Assembly (NCBI GenBank): GCA_907165275.2
Contig: OU015654.1
Location: 12,417,501-12,481,500, forward strand
DNA: 64,000 nt
Reading direction: 5' to 3'
Source: Zygaena filipendulae
Taxonomy: Eukaryota > Arthropoda > Insecta > Lepidoptera > Zygaenidae
In this document: one piece after another, positions 1 through 44,116 of the stretch
How the letters are laid out: each line of letters begins with the position of its first letter
Position numbering within the stretch: position 1 is the first letter of the stretch
The notes under the pieces: model-generated
Told to the model about the DNA's origin: nothing
Database searches by the model: none
The model's input: the letters and a program-made list of their open reading frames with translations, nothing else
Translations under genes and position numbers: made by a program

Positions 1-429
1 ATGTTTTATTTATATTAACAATTAACTATTATATTATAAAACAATTTAAAATATAGAAATCTGGACGCGGTGCGTCCGGGTGGCGCGTGGGCGATGAATA
101 GGATCTTTATAATGCATAATGTGTAAGTGAAAAATATTATAGTTGTTTTTATTATTTGTTTTACATTTTCTAGTGTGTATAGATAGATAGATAGATGGGT
201 CGGTGACTCCTCCTAGGTGTCTTAGTGTCTAGGTCTCACTTTAACGTTAAAATTGTATAAGGATTTAGAGATGTTTCAAAATACAGATTCGCGGTAGCCA
301 TTTTATTAGAGGTTTTTTAATATCGTATGTGTTATAGTTATTAAGGAGGGGGGACCGTCGGATCGGTATTTGGTTATGAAATCGAAAAGTATGTGGAACG
401 CAGCGACGGGAGAGTGGGCACGGTGACTA

Positions 430-656
430 AATTTCAATTTTTAGTCCGTCTGGTATAGATTAGTAAAAAATATTGGACACGTATTTTTCCTCTTTTTACG
501 TAATCACAAAATAACGGCGATACTACGAACTCGAATGCGTTTAACCAAAGTATTTTTTCAATAATTCGAAAAAGCTAAAAATACCTAGGTACGTGTCTAT
601 TATTATCTTTTTACTCTCTAACTGACGGACTAAATAGAAATTTGATTTTTATATCT
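430..656. repeat. Dispersed TIR element with TTTAGTCCGTC ends, copy 1
   Basis: The left end has TTTTTAGTCCGTC and the right end GACGGACTAAATAG in inverted orientation. Inside are the shared phrases TATTGGACACGT and GTGTCTATTATTAT. Related copies are at 11664-11934 (inverted), 53027-53322 and 58562-59232. A non-autonomous DNA element is likely; the superfamily is unclear. Confidence 0.65.
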
Positions 657-1787
657 ATCTACCTTGTCATCGACGCGGGGCGACATCGGCATCGGCACTT
701 TCATTTGTAAATAGTATATAGGATGAGAGCTAATTGTACGTTTGTCGATATCGATAATCGCCGACGCGATCGCTGTCGAGCTTGCTCTAGGACACGGCCC
801 TACGAATATTAAAAGAGCGTTTCGTACATTGATAACACAAAAAAAAACCCAAGGTTAGGTAGGTCCACGCAGTCGAGGCCAAAACGTGATCACAAAAAAG
901 CGCAGTAATCGCAATCGAGCGTCTTATTTCGATTAAATCCTAAATAAAAAAATGTAGATGGCGTCTGCGACGGTGCGGTGTGATTGCGTTCTCGCGTGCA
1001 AGCGTTTTGTATAGGATTTTTCAGTAGGTGCCATTCTATGCCATAAGAATGAGATCATCGACCACCATCTCGTATTCAGTTGAAATTTCGACCTTGCATC
1101 TTTTGTGCAAGGTTGTAATTTCAATTGAAGGAAAGCTTACAAATAAATGCATACATTTACTTATCCGATTGTAAGCTTAAAATAATACTAGAACAGCCTG
1201 GGACGCCCTACTACCATCTCTCAAACAATAATTATACCATCAAAATTTCATCTATTGTAATTTCCACTTACATACAGCGTGTAAGATCGAATTTTCAATG
1301 GACGAGAATTCGATTTAAGATATAAATCAGATTGTTACAGAGTTAGTGGTGGCCCCCTATGAATGATGCATGGGCACCTTAAAGACGACTCGCCCCTGTA
1401 GATGTAACGCTTTTCATATAAATACATAAACATTTTACCTTCATATCTCTGTAGTGTACATTAATTTTAATGGGAAACTATCGCTGTTAGATGAAAAATT
1501 CTGCCAAATTTTGTTTTGTGCATCGAAATATCAATTTCTATCTCATTAAATGATATAAGATAAAAAAAAATTGAAATGTGGTTGTGAATGAAATTTTTTA
1601 ATGAGATAATATTCTACTTCTCTATTGATTTCCAAGGCCCGGCGGTATTGATTTTTCTCAAACCGTTTCTTAACTAAGCGTTGCGGGGTTGAAATTAAGA
1701 TGTTGATTTTTTTTTGCATACATTTTGCGAGCTCCCATATTAAAAGTAGATTTCAATAATAATAATAGATTATTGCCACAGGCACTG

Positions 1788-2011
1788 TAGCTTGTCTAAA
1801 CTAAAATAACGCGCCCCTCCATCGGGTGTACGCACACGCACAACCGTTAAAATATCGATACGACACATAAATCTGGTCTGTCTATTCATCACAAGTGCGC
1901 AATACTGTCGCCGCACTCACACTATCAAAGAGATATCATCAATACATGATCACGCACATCTAAAACTGCTAATTAAGTAGTGGGGCGTGTCATTTTAGTT
2001 TAGACAAGCTA
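1788..2011. mobile_element. MITE with TA target, about 224 bp
   Basis: The ends are TAGCTTGTCTAAACTAAAAT and its inverse, followed by ACGCGCCCC / GGGGCGTGT. The terminal TA on each side fits a TA target duplication as in Tc1/mariner-type MITEs. No coding capacity. Confidence 0.75.
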
Positions 2012-5000
2012 TAACATTGCAAAATCCGGCTATCGTCCTACTTGCGGTCGGTCTAAGAATTTAATTTAGGGTCTATTTTTCAAACCGCTAATGCGGTTGG
2101 GTCAATTCGAGTGAATCAATAGCGATATTAAAATTGCATAGCGTTAGTTTCCCGTCGCAGGCCGACTCACTTGTCTGTGTCCTATAGCATAATGTCTAAT
2201 ATTACCTATCTACAACAAATTAGTATACAACGAATCGAATTTGTCGCCACGTTTTCACCTCTTTTCAGCATTCATATGTAATCACTATTGACAGTCGTTG
2301 AATCTTATTGCAATAGTGGGTAGGCGGTAGCTACCTAATAAGGTTCAACACCTGTCAAGAGTGCACCTTTTTGCTGCCGATTGTGCTCTGAAAATACACT
2401 GTTTGTTATGCAATATTTTTGGTGATTTTTATCGTAAACAATTTTTATTACTACTATCCATAATAATATAGTCACATCGGACACTTACCTATATGAGCTG
2501 GATTTTTTGTTTTAAAATTATTTCACCATTTTTCGAGCAACGAATTTCATTTTTTACGTTGAATGTTTTAAATGTTCGTTATCGAAATTGTTTGTTTATT
2601 GCGTCGATATTATAATTATGTTTTGCAAATGTATTTAGTTTCGTAAAAAGTGCAAGTTGTTGCTTGGAGCGTATGAAATGTTTGTATAAATTTTGTATTG
2701 TAAAAATTTGTATATATATATATATATATTATCCTATTAGAAACAATATAATATAATAATAATGATGCGCGAAGATGAGTTTCCGGTACCTATACATAAT
2801 TTACAAAAGAAACGGTAGTTAAACTACCTTTATATGAGTCCAGAACCTTTATTCACTATGACCAATAAAAATTCTAGCCCGACACGTGCGTGCCTATGAC
2901 ATGCCATCACAAACGCTCTAAATGGCAAAAAATAATAAGACTTATTCTATAAGCCATAACATGTTGTCAATGTATTATGTTGAAGTGAAACTTCAGCACG
3001 TGTGGAATAGATTTTGGGTGTTATGGCGATTATGGGATCAAAACGCAGCCACAGTGTTGTTCTACATAATGTTCTATTATCTTTTGGGACAACTCACTTG
3101 TGAAGGATTATGGGCTATTCGATGGCACGCATCATATACAAAACATTGATCTGAAAGTGAAAAGGGTCTATGATTTATTTAATCAATGCACAATTTATTT
3201 ATTTTCCTGTGGAGGCATAGCCCCGAATCGAGGCCGGGTTGATTTATTTAGCTGTTTTTTGTTTTTAGTTAAATTTACTACATAATTACAATAACCACCT
3301 TTGGATAATCTCATAAAATAACGACTTAAAATCCAATTCGAATCCGTCTCAATGGAAATTTGAGTGATATCTAGCGAATTAGCATCCGCTAACACATTTA
3401 CATTGGCACAGATAAAATTTCAATGTATGTTTGTGTGTAACAGATTTTCCACACTTGCAAAAGCTGCAAACTACGGCCGGCAACGATACCCGCGGGGCTA
3501 TTATGTAACTTTTGTTTCTATAACTTTTCGGTTGCAATCTATTTATTTATTAAATTATTAATACCAGTCAAAACATGGCGGTTTTGCGATTACAATATGC
3601 ACGTTTTGACACAATACAATTTCTAGCAATCAACCACAATAAGCATACTTCAAAAGTTGGAGCTGCCTATAACATGATTAATTAATCACAAAATCGCTAT
3701 TTTTTATTGCAACTGAAAAATTATAGCATCAAAAGTTACATGATTGTCCTGCCGGACCCGGCAGTGGTTGAACTTTATTACTATTGCAATAAGATTCAAC
3801 ATCCGTCCAAAGGTAGTCCAGCTAATCTCGATGCCGACCGTACCGCTCTTTTCTAAAGTGATTTCTTGTCGGTATCAGAGTTTCTTTGCCCTCCGTAAGG
3901 TCCCGGAAAACACCGCATGTCGGAGCTAGTTTTAGTGAAAACAGTTGCAATAACAATACTTACCTAGTTGTATGTGAGCTTACAGCGAGTCTTACCGTGT
4001 TTTAATGTTTACCTACTATTAATTGAGAATGATAATTTAAATTTAGCAGATAAATATATATTTTACCCGATTTTAAAATTGTACAATAGTTATATTTTTT
4101 AATATAAATTCAATTTTTTTTTTATACTTCCTACTTATTATGTACCGATTGCTCAGTCAATCGATCCCTGCGGCTTCTTGGAGTTTGTTTTTTCTTTTTA
4201 TTATAATACAATAAACTGCTGAAGTTCCGCAAACTTAGTATGAAATATGATACGATTATAGTAAATAAACGTTTCTGTCAGGGAGCGTACCGCTATCTCC
4301 GATCATAAGGTTGAAGTAAATATAATAATGTATCCAAATTGCGGATTTATATTTAATTTTCAACTAAGTAACTGTTATAAGAACGGATAGTGGTAGGCCC
4401 CCAAATTCTAGATTTCCGAATTGATTGCTTGTTGTCATATTGCTTAAGTGCATTTTACTGTAAAAAATTAGGGCGGCTCGTAACCGATTTTTAAAAAAGA
4501 GGCCAACGAGTCCTCGTATAAACTTTCTTCGAACGTAAACATATCCAAGTGATTTATTTTATAGTCCAGTGATTTTTAATAAGACAAGTATGAACGGATA
4601 ACGGTTCGACAGTAAAATACATTTGAACGCCCTCACGTCGCTGTGTAAACATTAGGAAAGTTCTTTGTGATAAAATCTTTAAAATATATCGTAGTTTGTA
4701 AATATTATGGTGTAAGAGTAAAATTTTAAAGTGGGAGAAACTATATATTTTGCTAAATTTGCGTAAAGTGTAACTTATAAAGGCGCCCCCTTGGTTTCGT
4801 GATTAATTGCCATATTAAATTACTTAATGTTTTAATTTCATATTTTCATATTCTTTGGTCGCCCCCACCATGGCCTTCCTTGAAGTTTGTTATCCGATGT
4901 ATTAACTACAGAATATATTAAAATTCATTATACTTTGCACTTTGTCTAATTTCTTATGCGAATCAGTTTTATATGAGAGTCGGATTTTGTACAGATGTTA

Positions 5001-6862
5001 AAATATTATTATTTTCTTTCTTAGTATTTGAACTAAGCATGTAAAATTAAAATAATAATATAGAATAAAAGATGTTATGATAATTAATTACATAAAATCT
5101 TCGTTTGAATCGTATTGTGTTTTCTTTATTTTTACCTTTCTTTTGTAGATACATCCATGGTACATTCAACGGTAGGTATTTATATATGATATGTATGTAT
5201 GATATATACCTATATGACCTAACAAAATTAAACTTAGCAATCAAGTACCTAAAACTAATGTTTTAAGTTTCAACAATTTAAAAGTAGTTTACAATATTTT
5301 TTACCGTAAGAAAAATTATATTTCGTTGCTCTACCTTAGATATTATGTAGGTAAAAATTTAAGTTATATATAAATGAAACAACATTTCAATATTGTAGTT
5401 AACGTGTAATTAGACTTTCCTCTATTTACAAATATTTATCAACTAACGTATAGGTATACCTAAACTTAGCTAGATTAATTAACAAAATTCTTTAAGAATA
5501 ACTTGATTAAAATTTGACACCGATGCAAAACGTACTTGCATAGTTTAATAGTAATATGGAAAAATTTCAACCCTGTAACAACGTTATGATAAAAATAAAA
5601 TCTCCATTGAAAAAGCTTGATCTAACATACCTACATGAAATCTAGGACTAGTGCCTTTGGTCACCCACTTATATTTTGTCATTCGCTGCCTGTTAAACTC
5701 GACGTAAATACATGTTTAATACCTCAGTCCTTCCTGTACACATGAGATGCTGCAATGAAGACGCCGTATTTACTTATATTTGTGTAACTTACATACAACC
5801 TACCCAGCAACATTCCTCATAAAAAATGTAGTTATTCTCACTCCCTCAAAAAATCGAGGGATTAGCTTAAGTATTTCATCAAATAGGTAATCTACCTGGT
5901 AGAGAACAAGAAATAAGTAATAAAATCTCTATCATTGGTCTGATTGGTAACTTTACTGTTCAATCTCTTCGTACTAAACATCATAATTAAGTATAATTAT
6001 ATGTATTCATAATTAACCCATGTAAGCTCAAATCCCAAAGCTTATAATTTGGTTCCAATTGATATTTAACCTTGTTTCGTTTTCGTGTAAAACTGAACGA
6101 AATAAGAAATATTCACATCAACAAATAAATGTACAGTTATTTCAAAATACCCAAAAATTCCATATCTGTCTAGTTTTCACGGTGCGTGTTGAAGAACGTA
6201 CAGTTTAATGTTTAAACCGCACCGGGAAAACTAGACTTTAAACTTTAAAGCCAAGTAATAGATGGCATGCGTTTAACCAAAAAAACGCCACCCCGTCCAC
6301 AATTAGTGTTAGTCGATGTATGAGAGATTACAGAACCGCTTTTGGCTGCGTGTGGTTTAGTTTTTAAGCTATATTATTTATGGACGTTAGCAAATTACAG
6401 TAGGTACTCAGTTACGTGAATTTCGTTCATAATTCCGTTCGAAATTGAAACAAAAAATAACGTGTGCGTGGAACGGTATAAAAATTCCGTTCCCGCCGAG
6501 ACAGGTGAGCTGGCTCCACCACCCGTTAAATTGAATTAGGTACTTTGCGGGCGCTTATTTGGTTGTTTGCCTTTTAATTCTGTGATAATATTCTGATGTC
6601 TTTTGCACTACAGATAGTAATGAAACGAACAAAAAATATTTTAAATCTATGAAAAGGGTAGGTATAGACCGTACATATAAAAATATAATTATTTATTAAT
6701 AAGTAAGTATATAGATGAAATGCCTTGACTACATTTATCACAGCCGTAACTAAGATAACCTAGCACTGTCCGATCGGTAAACAATTGTAATTATTAACTC
6801 GGCGCTGGCTAGACAGTTCCTTTGCTTGAACTGGGTTGACACGCTTCCGCGTGTCTAGCTGG

Positions 6863-6958
6863 TAGATGGGCAATCAACCTGGTGCTTGGGTTTAAACCTG
6901 GGCGTTTACGGGCTTTTTATCGGGTTTAAACCCAAGCACCGGGTTGATTGTCCATCTA
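6863..6958. mobile_element. Short hairpin element, arms about 36 bp
   Basis: Two arms beginning TAGATGG and meeting near GGGTTTAAACC are near-perfect inverted repeats around a short loop. A diverged relative lies at 59515-59668. Confidence 0.65.
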
Positions 6959-7290
6959 TAATTATTGTAATAGAACTTAGCTACCTATTGTTAATATAAA
7001 TACGGTGGATATCGAAATAGGTAGGTAGTTAGGTACCTAAAATTTTTAATACAATGTTGTACCTAATACAATATACAAAATGTTTGTGTAGGGCAGTTAA
7101 AAATACGTCGACTTACAAGACCCACCATGAAATCCGGGAATAATGTATAAAAAAGCATTTACAAGACAGAAGTAGTGGTCAAAATCATTTAAAAAGAACC
7201 TAGTCATCAAAATGTCAAATAAAGTTAATGTATGTAAGTAGAATCACTCAGCTTTTGTATCACACCATAGAATAGTATATTTCATTATAA

Positions 7291-7400
7291 GTGCGGAAAG
7301 CCTGTCATTGCAAAGAGTTCCGACATATGTCTACCCGAGCCGAGGCGCAGCCGAAGGTGAGGGTTGACAGTCGGAACTAGTTGCAATGACGGTTCCGCAC
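7291..7400. mobile_element. Hairpin MITE, 110 bp
   Basis: The left arm GTGCGGAA...TGTCATTGCAA...GTTCCGAC is mirrored by GTCGGAAC...TTGCAATGAC...TTCCGCAC on the right. It abuts the next inverted-repeat element. Confidence 0.65.
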
Positions 7401-7403
7401 GTG

Positions 7404-7733
7404 TACTGAACAACTATTTTTAATACAGTTGCGAAAAAAATGAAGAAATTTAATAAAATATCAAAAACACAACAAACTCAACTAAGTTCCAACTGTGATC
7501 AAGAGATGGCGCTAGTCGTATTAGTAATGCGAAACGTACGTTTCGCAATGCAAAAAAGTGTGTCAAAGTCGTGTCGCCATTTGACAGTTGGCAAAGAGAA
7601 CGCACGAGTTCGGGAAAGGTAAACAAAAAGCTCGAGTATGTAATAGCCCACATCCCGAACGCTAAACGTCCCTGCAATACGCCACTTTTTGAGCAACTGT
7701 ATTAAAAATAGTTTTAATATGCGAAGTTCAGTA
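7404..7733. mobile_element. Inverted-repeat MITE, 330 bp
   Basis: Ends TACTGAAC...GTTCAGTA, with the shared inner arm AACTATTTTTAATACAGTTG. The right arm carries about 10 extra bases. Short reading frames across it are not coding. Confidence 0.65.
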
Positions 7734-8222
7734 GATATAGGTAGGTACCTAATTTAGGTAAAGGAGAAAGCACTGTTCCTGCCAAATCATACCGTTATTC
7801 TAGGTAATAAGTCCAGTCTTTAAACTAATTAATTTGTAACTTCTTAAAAAAACAACCGACAAAAAGTTAATGGCATTCAGTTTTCAAAAAAATCTATAGA
7901 CGAGATGCAAAAACGTGTGTTATAGCGAGAATAATTCAACATTCTCGGTAAGATGAAGAAATCTGCATCTCTACCTCTTTTTTTTTGATGGCGTAGGTAT
8001 AATGCAATCATTGTGCCAATGCCAGTGACGACAAAACGCAACGTTGTACGGTAGAAAAAAAAAAAAACAACGTCCACGCATGTCACAGGTCAAGAGATCT
8101 TACATCTCTACGTCTATGGCACGCGGCGCGACGGTCCATGGAATCTATATTTTTCACTGAACCACTAAGTACCACTGTCACTGACTGTCACTGTACGCTT
8201 TCCCACGAACCGCGCTTAGACT

Positions 8223-39246
<31,024 letters not shown>

Positions 39247-39768
39247 AGTATTCACTTTGTAAAAACAACAACAAATAGCACTGTGGAAGCACTTTGAGGT
39301 AAAGAACAAATTAATATTAGCGCAACACTATCACAAACTTTAAAGAAATCGAAACTGTCATCACATTTTCCCCAATGTCACGTTGGAAATACAGATTTTT
39401 TTCTGTCGGGTCTCACTTAAGTTAAGTTGTCCATTTTACGACAAGAAAACACGAACATTAATAACAATAGCAAGTTGTCGTCTTAATAACTTCGATGATG
39501 GAATGGCGCAAAACGGCAAAATACGTTCACACTGCGAGCGTTTCGCGATGCTTCTGACGCGGGAACATTATTTACCGGCCGGCTATAGTCATGTGACGAC
39601 AGCGTCAAAATATGGCACGGGTACACGAGGTAGTATATATCCAGTAAATAAATATGTATTGTATGTACGTGTATAGCGGCGCGGCATCGGCAGGCACGGG
39701 CACGGGCGTCGGAATGTGCACTGTGCAGGGCGCCTTTGACGGCCCGTCGCGTCGGCCACACTTGCTCG

Positions 39769-39774
39769 CACGTG
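39769..39774. promoter_or_regulatory. CACGTG E-box upstream of cwo exon 1
   Basis: A palindromic CACGTG 523 bp upstream of the cwo start codon, in a GC-rich stretch (about 39560-39830) that looks like a promoter. CLK/CYC and CWO itself both bind this motif in insects (family knowledge). Another CACGTG lies at 40116-40121. Many other copies occur in the window, so chance cannot be excluded. Confidence 0.4.
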
Positions 39775-40182
39775 ACTCCGCGTCGCGTCCCCCGCTCACT
39801 CCGCGCTTCCTTCTCTGGCCGTATACTCAACTGTTCTGACGATTACATTGATGAATCGATCTGTCAGTTTGTCCGGAACTCCGGAGACCGGACTAAATAT
39901 ATGTAAATATTAAGATATAAAAATAAAGTACAATTAACTTACACAAAGGAAATCATAAGTATTTTCAAATGGAAATTAAAAAATAAATGAAAATTTAAAA
40001 CACTTTAAGTAAAAGTAAGGCGGTTTACACAATAATTAGGAAAATCTTGTATCTATGTTATTATTTATTATAATTATAAAAAAATAAATCCCTATTTCCC
40101 TTGGTCACGGCATCGCACGTGAATAGCCGGACTCCATTAAATTTTGCATACGGCATAGCGGCATAGTGTACTTTAACAGACT

Positions 40183-40775
40183 TCTAAAAAGGAGGTTCTG
40201 CATTCAGTGTATATAGGTACCTATGTTATTATTATTTTTTTTCAATGTATTTTCACCGATTACTCGAAGACGGTTGGACCGATTTGGAAAAGTTGGTCCC
40301 ATTGCCACCAAATCGGGATCTGATGATGGGATCTTGGAGAAATCGAAGGAACTTCAAAAATTTACGCACTATTATACCGATTTGGGTATTTTTATAGTAA
40401 ATTGTTCATTTGCTTTCGAAGAGCAAAACTTGAAGAAGTGGATCTGATGATGAAGACCACAGATGGTCATCGGAACTACTCAATAGAAGGTATTTCACGG
40501 GTTCCGATTCGTTAGCTTTACTATAGTTTCTAAACAATTTATGCTTGTCACAATGTAGGTATATTGCGAAGTGGAACTGATGGTGAAGTACGAGGAGAAC
40601 TCCTCAACAATTAGATAATGTCCCTGCATCGGGAATAGCAGTATATATAAAGGGTGATGAACAGTTGACATTAGGCTAAGGGAACATGGATAAATTACAA
40701 ACCGACTCATTTAAAAGCGAGAAATAAACAAAATTTTAACAAAAAAAATTAAAACCGACTTCCAAAAAACACAAA
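40183..40775 (+). repeat. Dispersed repeat starting CGACTTCCAAAAAGGAGG
   Basis: It contains GACTTCTAAAAAGGAGG, GTCCCATTGCCACCAAATCG, GAAGACCACAGATGGTCATC and CCGACTTCCAAAAAAC. The same modules occur at 45921-46830. It lies upstream of cwo. Confidence 0.65.
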
Positions 40776-41260
40776 AATTTTTGAAACACAGTGGAAAAGC
40801 TTGGGTATGTCACTGAAAAAACAAGACGGGGGCTGCCGGACACAATAAATAGTAGATTTTACAACAAGTGCAATAAACGAACCATTGGCGAGGGCTGATA
40901 GTAATAAAAATGGTTTTGTGGACGAGTTATAAACTCTGCTTTTCACTTCGATTGCGAGGAAATAAAATAGTAGTATAACATAACATTTCTTTAATTAAAA
41001 TTCAAAGTAAAATTAGGATAGTTTTGAATACTGAAGGAAATGGTTTTTCCCGGCATATTAACGGTATTTATGTCTTAAAAAACCCTTATGGAAAATAATT
41101 TAAAGTAAATATTATAAAATAACAAATTCTATCTATGAACTTCTTATTGTGTTTGGCTGTGTAGATATGGCTCATTTTCTTTGCCTTACCAACATACATT
41201 ATTTATGAGTAGATACGTTAATGCACTTGTGCACAAAATTAGATTTTGTGCAGCCTATAG

Positions 41261-41508
41261 AGCTTATTACACCTTCCAATTTCAGGGCTCCAATTTAGGG
41301 CTCTAAATAGGATACAATTTAGGGTCGGTGAGTGAGAGAATGAGGGCGACTAATCACACTACACTAAATTCTATTCTAAATCGACTGCTATAGGGCACAT
41401 TTTAATGTGGGGTGATCACTCGCTCTCTCTCTCACTCACCGACCCTAAATTGGAACCAGTTTAGAGCACTAAATTGGTGTCTTGAAATTGTAAGGTGTAA
41501 TAAGCGCT
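41261..41508. mobile_element. Foldback element, about 248 bp
   Basis: The outer arms AGCTTATTACACCTTCCAAT and AAATTGTAAGGTGTAATAAG and the inner arms TTAGGGTCGGTGAGTGAGAG and CTCTCACTCACCGACCCTAA are inverted. A similar right end recurs at about 41885-41940 (TAGAGCCCTAAATTGGTG). Confidence 0.65.
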
Positions 41509-42248
41509 TAAGCGCAATACGCAGCGTCATTTCAGCGTTGCTTCTCGTCAAGCAAGGACGTTTCGACAACAATAACTGCATATTCACTAGCGTTCTTGCA
41601 GAAGCACCCCATAACACTATATCCATAATAAAGGATTATTTTATCGACTGAGACACTACTTATTTCGCTCTCATCTGGCACGTAACTGAATTCTTTCTTT
41701 CACAAAGCGTCGTCAAGGAAATGCGGCGATACCGTTACGTGTCGGCGCGGAAACGCTGCGATTCCGTTACGAATCACGACGATACGCGGCGGAATTATCG
41801 CACGTTGGTGGATATTCTCCGACGATATAAGGGCGGACTCTCTCGCTCGTGGAAACAGCGCCTTAATCGACTACATTTTAATTTCGCTTTAGAGCCCTAA
41901 ATTGGTGCCCTGAAATTGCAAAGAATAATAATCGCTTATATCCTGCACAAATAAGCACTTTCTGAGCATGAGAAGTGAAAAATATATTCAGATATTTTTC
42001 ATATTTTTTTTCCTTTATAAAACGACAGAAGAAACGATTTTGATTCCCGCCAACCGGTGTGGTTTATATTCGTAGACGGAGAATGAACTAGACGAGGCAT
42101 TCGCGTATAGCGTAAGACGTAGACGGCCATCTACGTTTATATTTTTCGTATATTTTTCTAATCCCAGCCAAACGGGTGACGTTTCTGAACGTAGCGCAGA
42201 GGCGCGTTCCGTGGATTCGCACGAGTGCACTCGAGGGCGATCTCTACC

Positions 42249-42644
42249 CGTTCCGTGGCTTTGTGAAATTTTACTCTGAGTCAAAGTCAGTCAGAGCGTA
42301 GTTTCACCCGCTCCGTAGCTCAGAGTGCAGTAACCAACCAAACATGAAACAACTATCTCTGAAGCAAGTTAATTTTCACTCTGACAGCTATGTGACGTTG
42401 AGGAAGTGTTGAAGTTTTGTGCCAAAACCGAATTCATCGAAAAATAAATCAATCGGAGTTCTTACGAACAAAGGGGAGGTATCGTAGTCATAAAAAGTTT
42501 ATAATTGGATGTAAAACAGTGTTATTCGCAATGTGAGTTGAGAAAACAAATGGCGCCTAAAATTTCAAATATTTTGAGGTGGCTTGGTTGCAACTCAAAC
42601 GAGTTAAATTTTAACTGAACAACTACGCCCAAAGCCACGGAACG
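42249..42644. mobile_element. MITE with CGTTCCGTGGCTTTG ends, about 396 bp
   Basis: The left CGTTCCGTGGCTTTG and right CAAAGCCACGGAACG are perfect inverted repeats. It lies just upstream of the hAT insertion at the Arl8 side. Confidence 0.65.
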
Positions 42645-43521
42645 CAATCCAGAAGTGTCAAGTAGACAATTGTCACTCTCGAGTTGTGTCAGTTTTGTCA
42701 ATACTAGCGATGGGCGATTGTTGAAAAAAAAACAATCGACTGAATCGATGATTCAGCCACTACGCATTCGATTGTCGATTTAGTAATTCCCCACCATTAT
42801 TATTCGAATAACAATCGACGAACTACTAACTACTAATTTGTAAGTACTAACCACTAACTGCGACGCGTGCGTGTCGTGTTGCGTCGATTGTTTGAACTAC
42901 TTATTTAGTCGTATAGTAATAACAATCGACGAACTACTAACTACTGAAGTACTGACTACTGACTAGGTGTGAGCGGTGTTGCGTCGATTGTGAACTGCGC
43001 CATCTTTTGTAACTACATAATACATATTAGTATTTAGCAGTTTCTACACATAAGTCTAGTTAATTTGTGGTTTCTACTTTGTATTTAGTAGTATAGGTGC
43101 ACGCCAATTAGTTGATACCTAGCATGGACCAATAAAATGTACCATGATACCTAGTTAAAACTTAATCGACTAACATCAATAATTGCTATTGACTTTTAAG
43201 TTTCAATTAGATAACAACTTTGGTTTATTTATAACAATGTTAGTTAAAATTTTAAAATAATTATTTCACTGAATCACAAAGCATCAAATATAGGTCTAAC
43301 GCCCTCTTGTGGTGCTGGTGTGAGTTTATATCGAAATGCACGAAGCTAGCTAGATAGGGTTTACTATGGCGTCTACTATTTATGTATTGAATAATGAGCC
43401 CTATTCAATTAATTTAACATTTTTTTTTTATCTTTTAATAATGTTATTTAAAACGAGTTTTATCGTTAAAAGTTACAAAATAAATCGTATAAAAATTCTG
43501 GACATGAAAAGCATAATAATA

Positions 43522-43719
43522 ATGGTCGGATATCAACATCTGACCTTACTACTTTTTAACACAAACACTGAAATATTTAGTGTTTTTGTGTTGAAACGTA
43601 GTTTTTTTTTAAAGTAATTAAAAAATGCTTTTTAACAAACTACTTTTTAACACAAATACAAAATATTTTCATTTTTTAGTGTTAAAAAGTAGTGAGGTCG
43701 GATGTTGAGATCCGACCAT
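43522..43719. mobile_element. Palindromic MITE nested in the hAT
   Basis: Ends ATGGTCGGAT...CAACATCTGACC / GGTCGGATGTTG...ATCCGACCAT, with inner CTACTTTTTAACAC arms. The flanking host sequence GCCCTCTTGTGGTGCT appears on both sides (43301 and 43727). Confidence 0.65.
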
Positions 43720-43814
43720 ATTAATGCCCTCTTGTGGTGCTTGTGTGAGTTTATATCGAAAATCGAAATGCAAAAAGCTAGCTAGATAGGTAGGTACCTA
43801 CTTGAGTAGTTTAC

Positions 43815-43952
43815 ATAAAGCGCGCTCCACATTCGCGCGCGGTTCGCGCGCGAGGCCGCGAAACACCCGCGAACCATGATACCACACTTATAGTTTGCGG
43901 GTGTTTCGCGGCTTCGCGTGCGAATCGCGCGCGAATGTGGAGAGCGCTTTAG
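43815..43952. mobile_element. CpG-rich hairpin MITE nested in the hAT
   Basis: The long arms (AAGCGCGCTCCACATTCGCG and its inverse, then CGCGAAACACCCGC) pair around a short loop. The direct repeat AGTTTAC (43808-43814, 43953-43959) is the likely target duplication. Confidence 0.7.
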
Positions 43953-44116
43953 AGTTTACTATACCTACTCGTTTAGTTAGACTCTTACTATAAGTGGAAC
44001 TGTATGCATTGAAATTTGAATAAAGAGTTTTACTTCTATTTGTTTACTTTAGTAATTAGTTATTCTTTAACTTTTTAAGAGCAAGGTCCACGCGCGGATT
44101 ACAACCGCTTGACGCG

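Larger units (their letters stand above)
1..8222. other. Region downstream of cwo, no gene recognised
   Basis: AT-rich sequence with no ORF I can support. Part may be the cwo 3' UTR, which should start at 8222 and run leftwards, but I could not pick a convincing minus-strand poly(A) signal. It contains several inverted-repeat elements listed separately, a short ATAG repeat near 179-196, and a TA run near 2710-2728. Confidence 0.6.

Noticed and set aside
41412..41651. 79-aa ORF at the edge of a foldback
   Set aside because: It starts inside the inverted-repeat arm and shows no domain; it is not supported as a gene.
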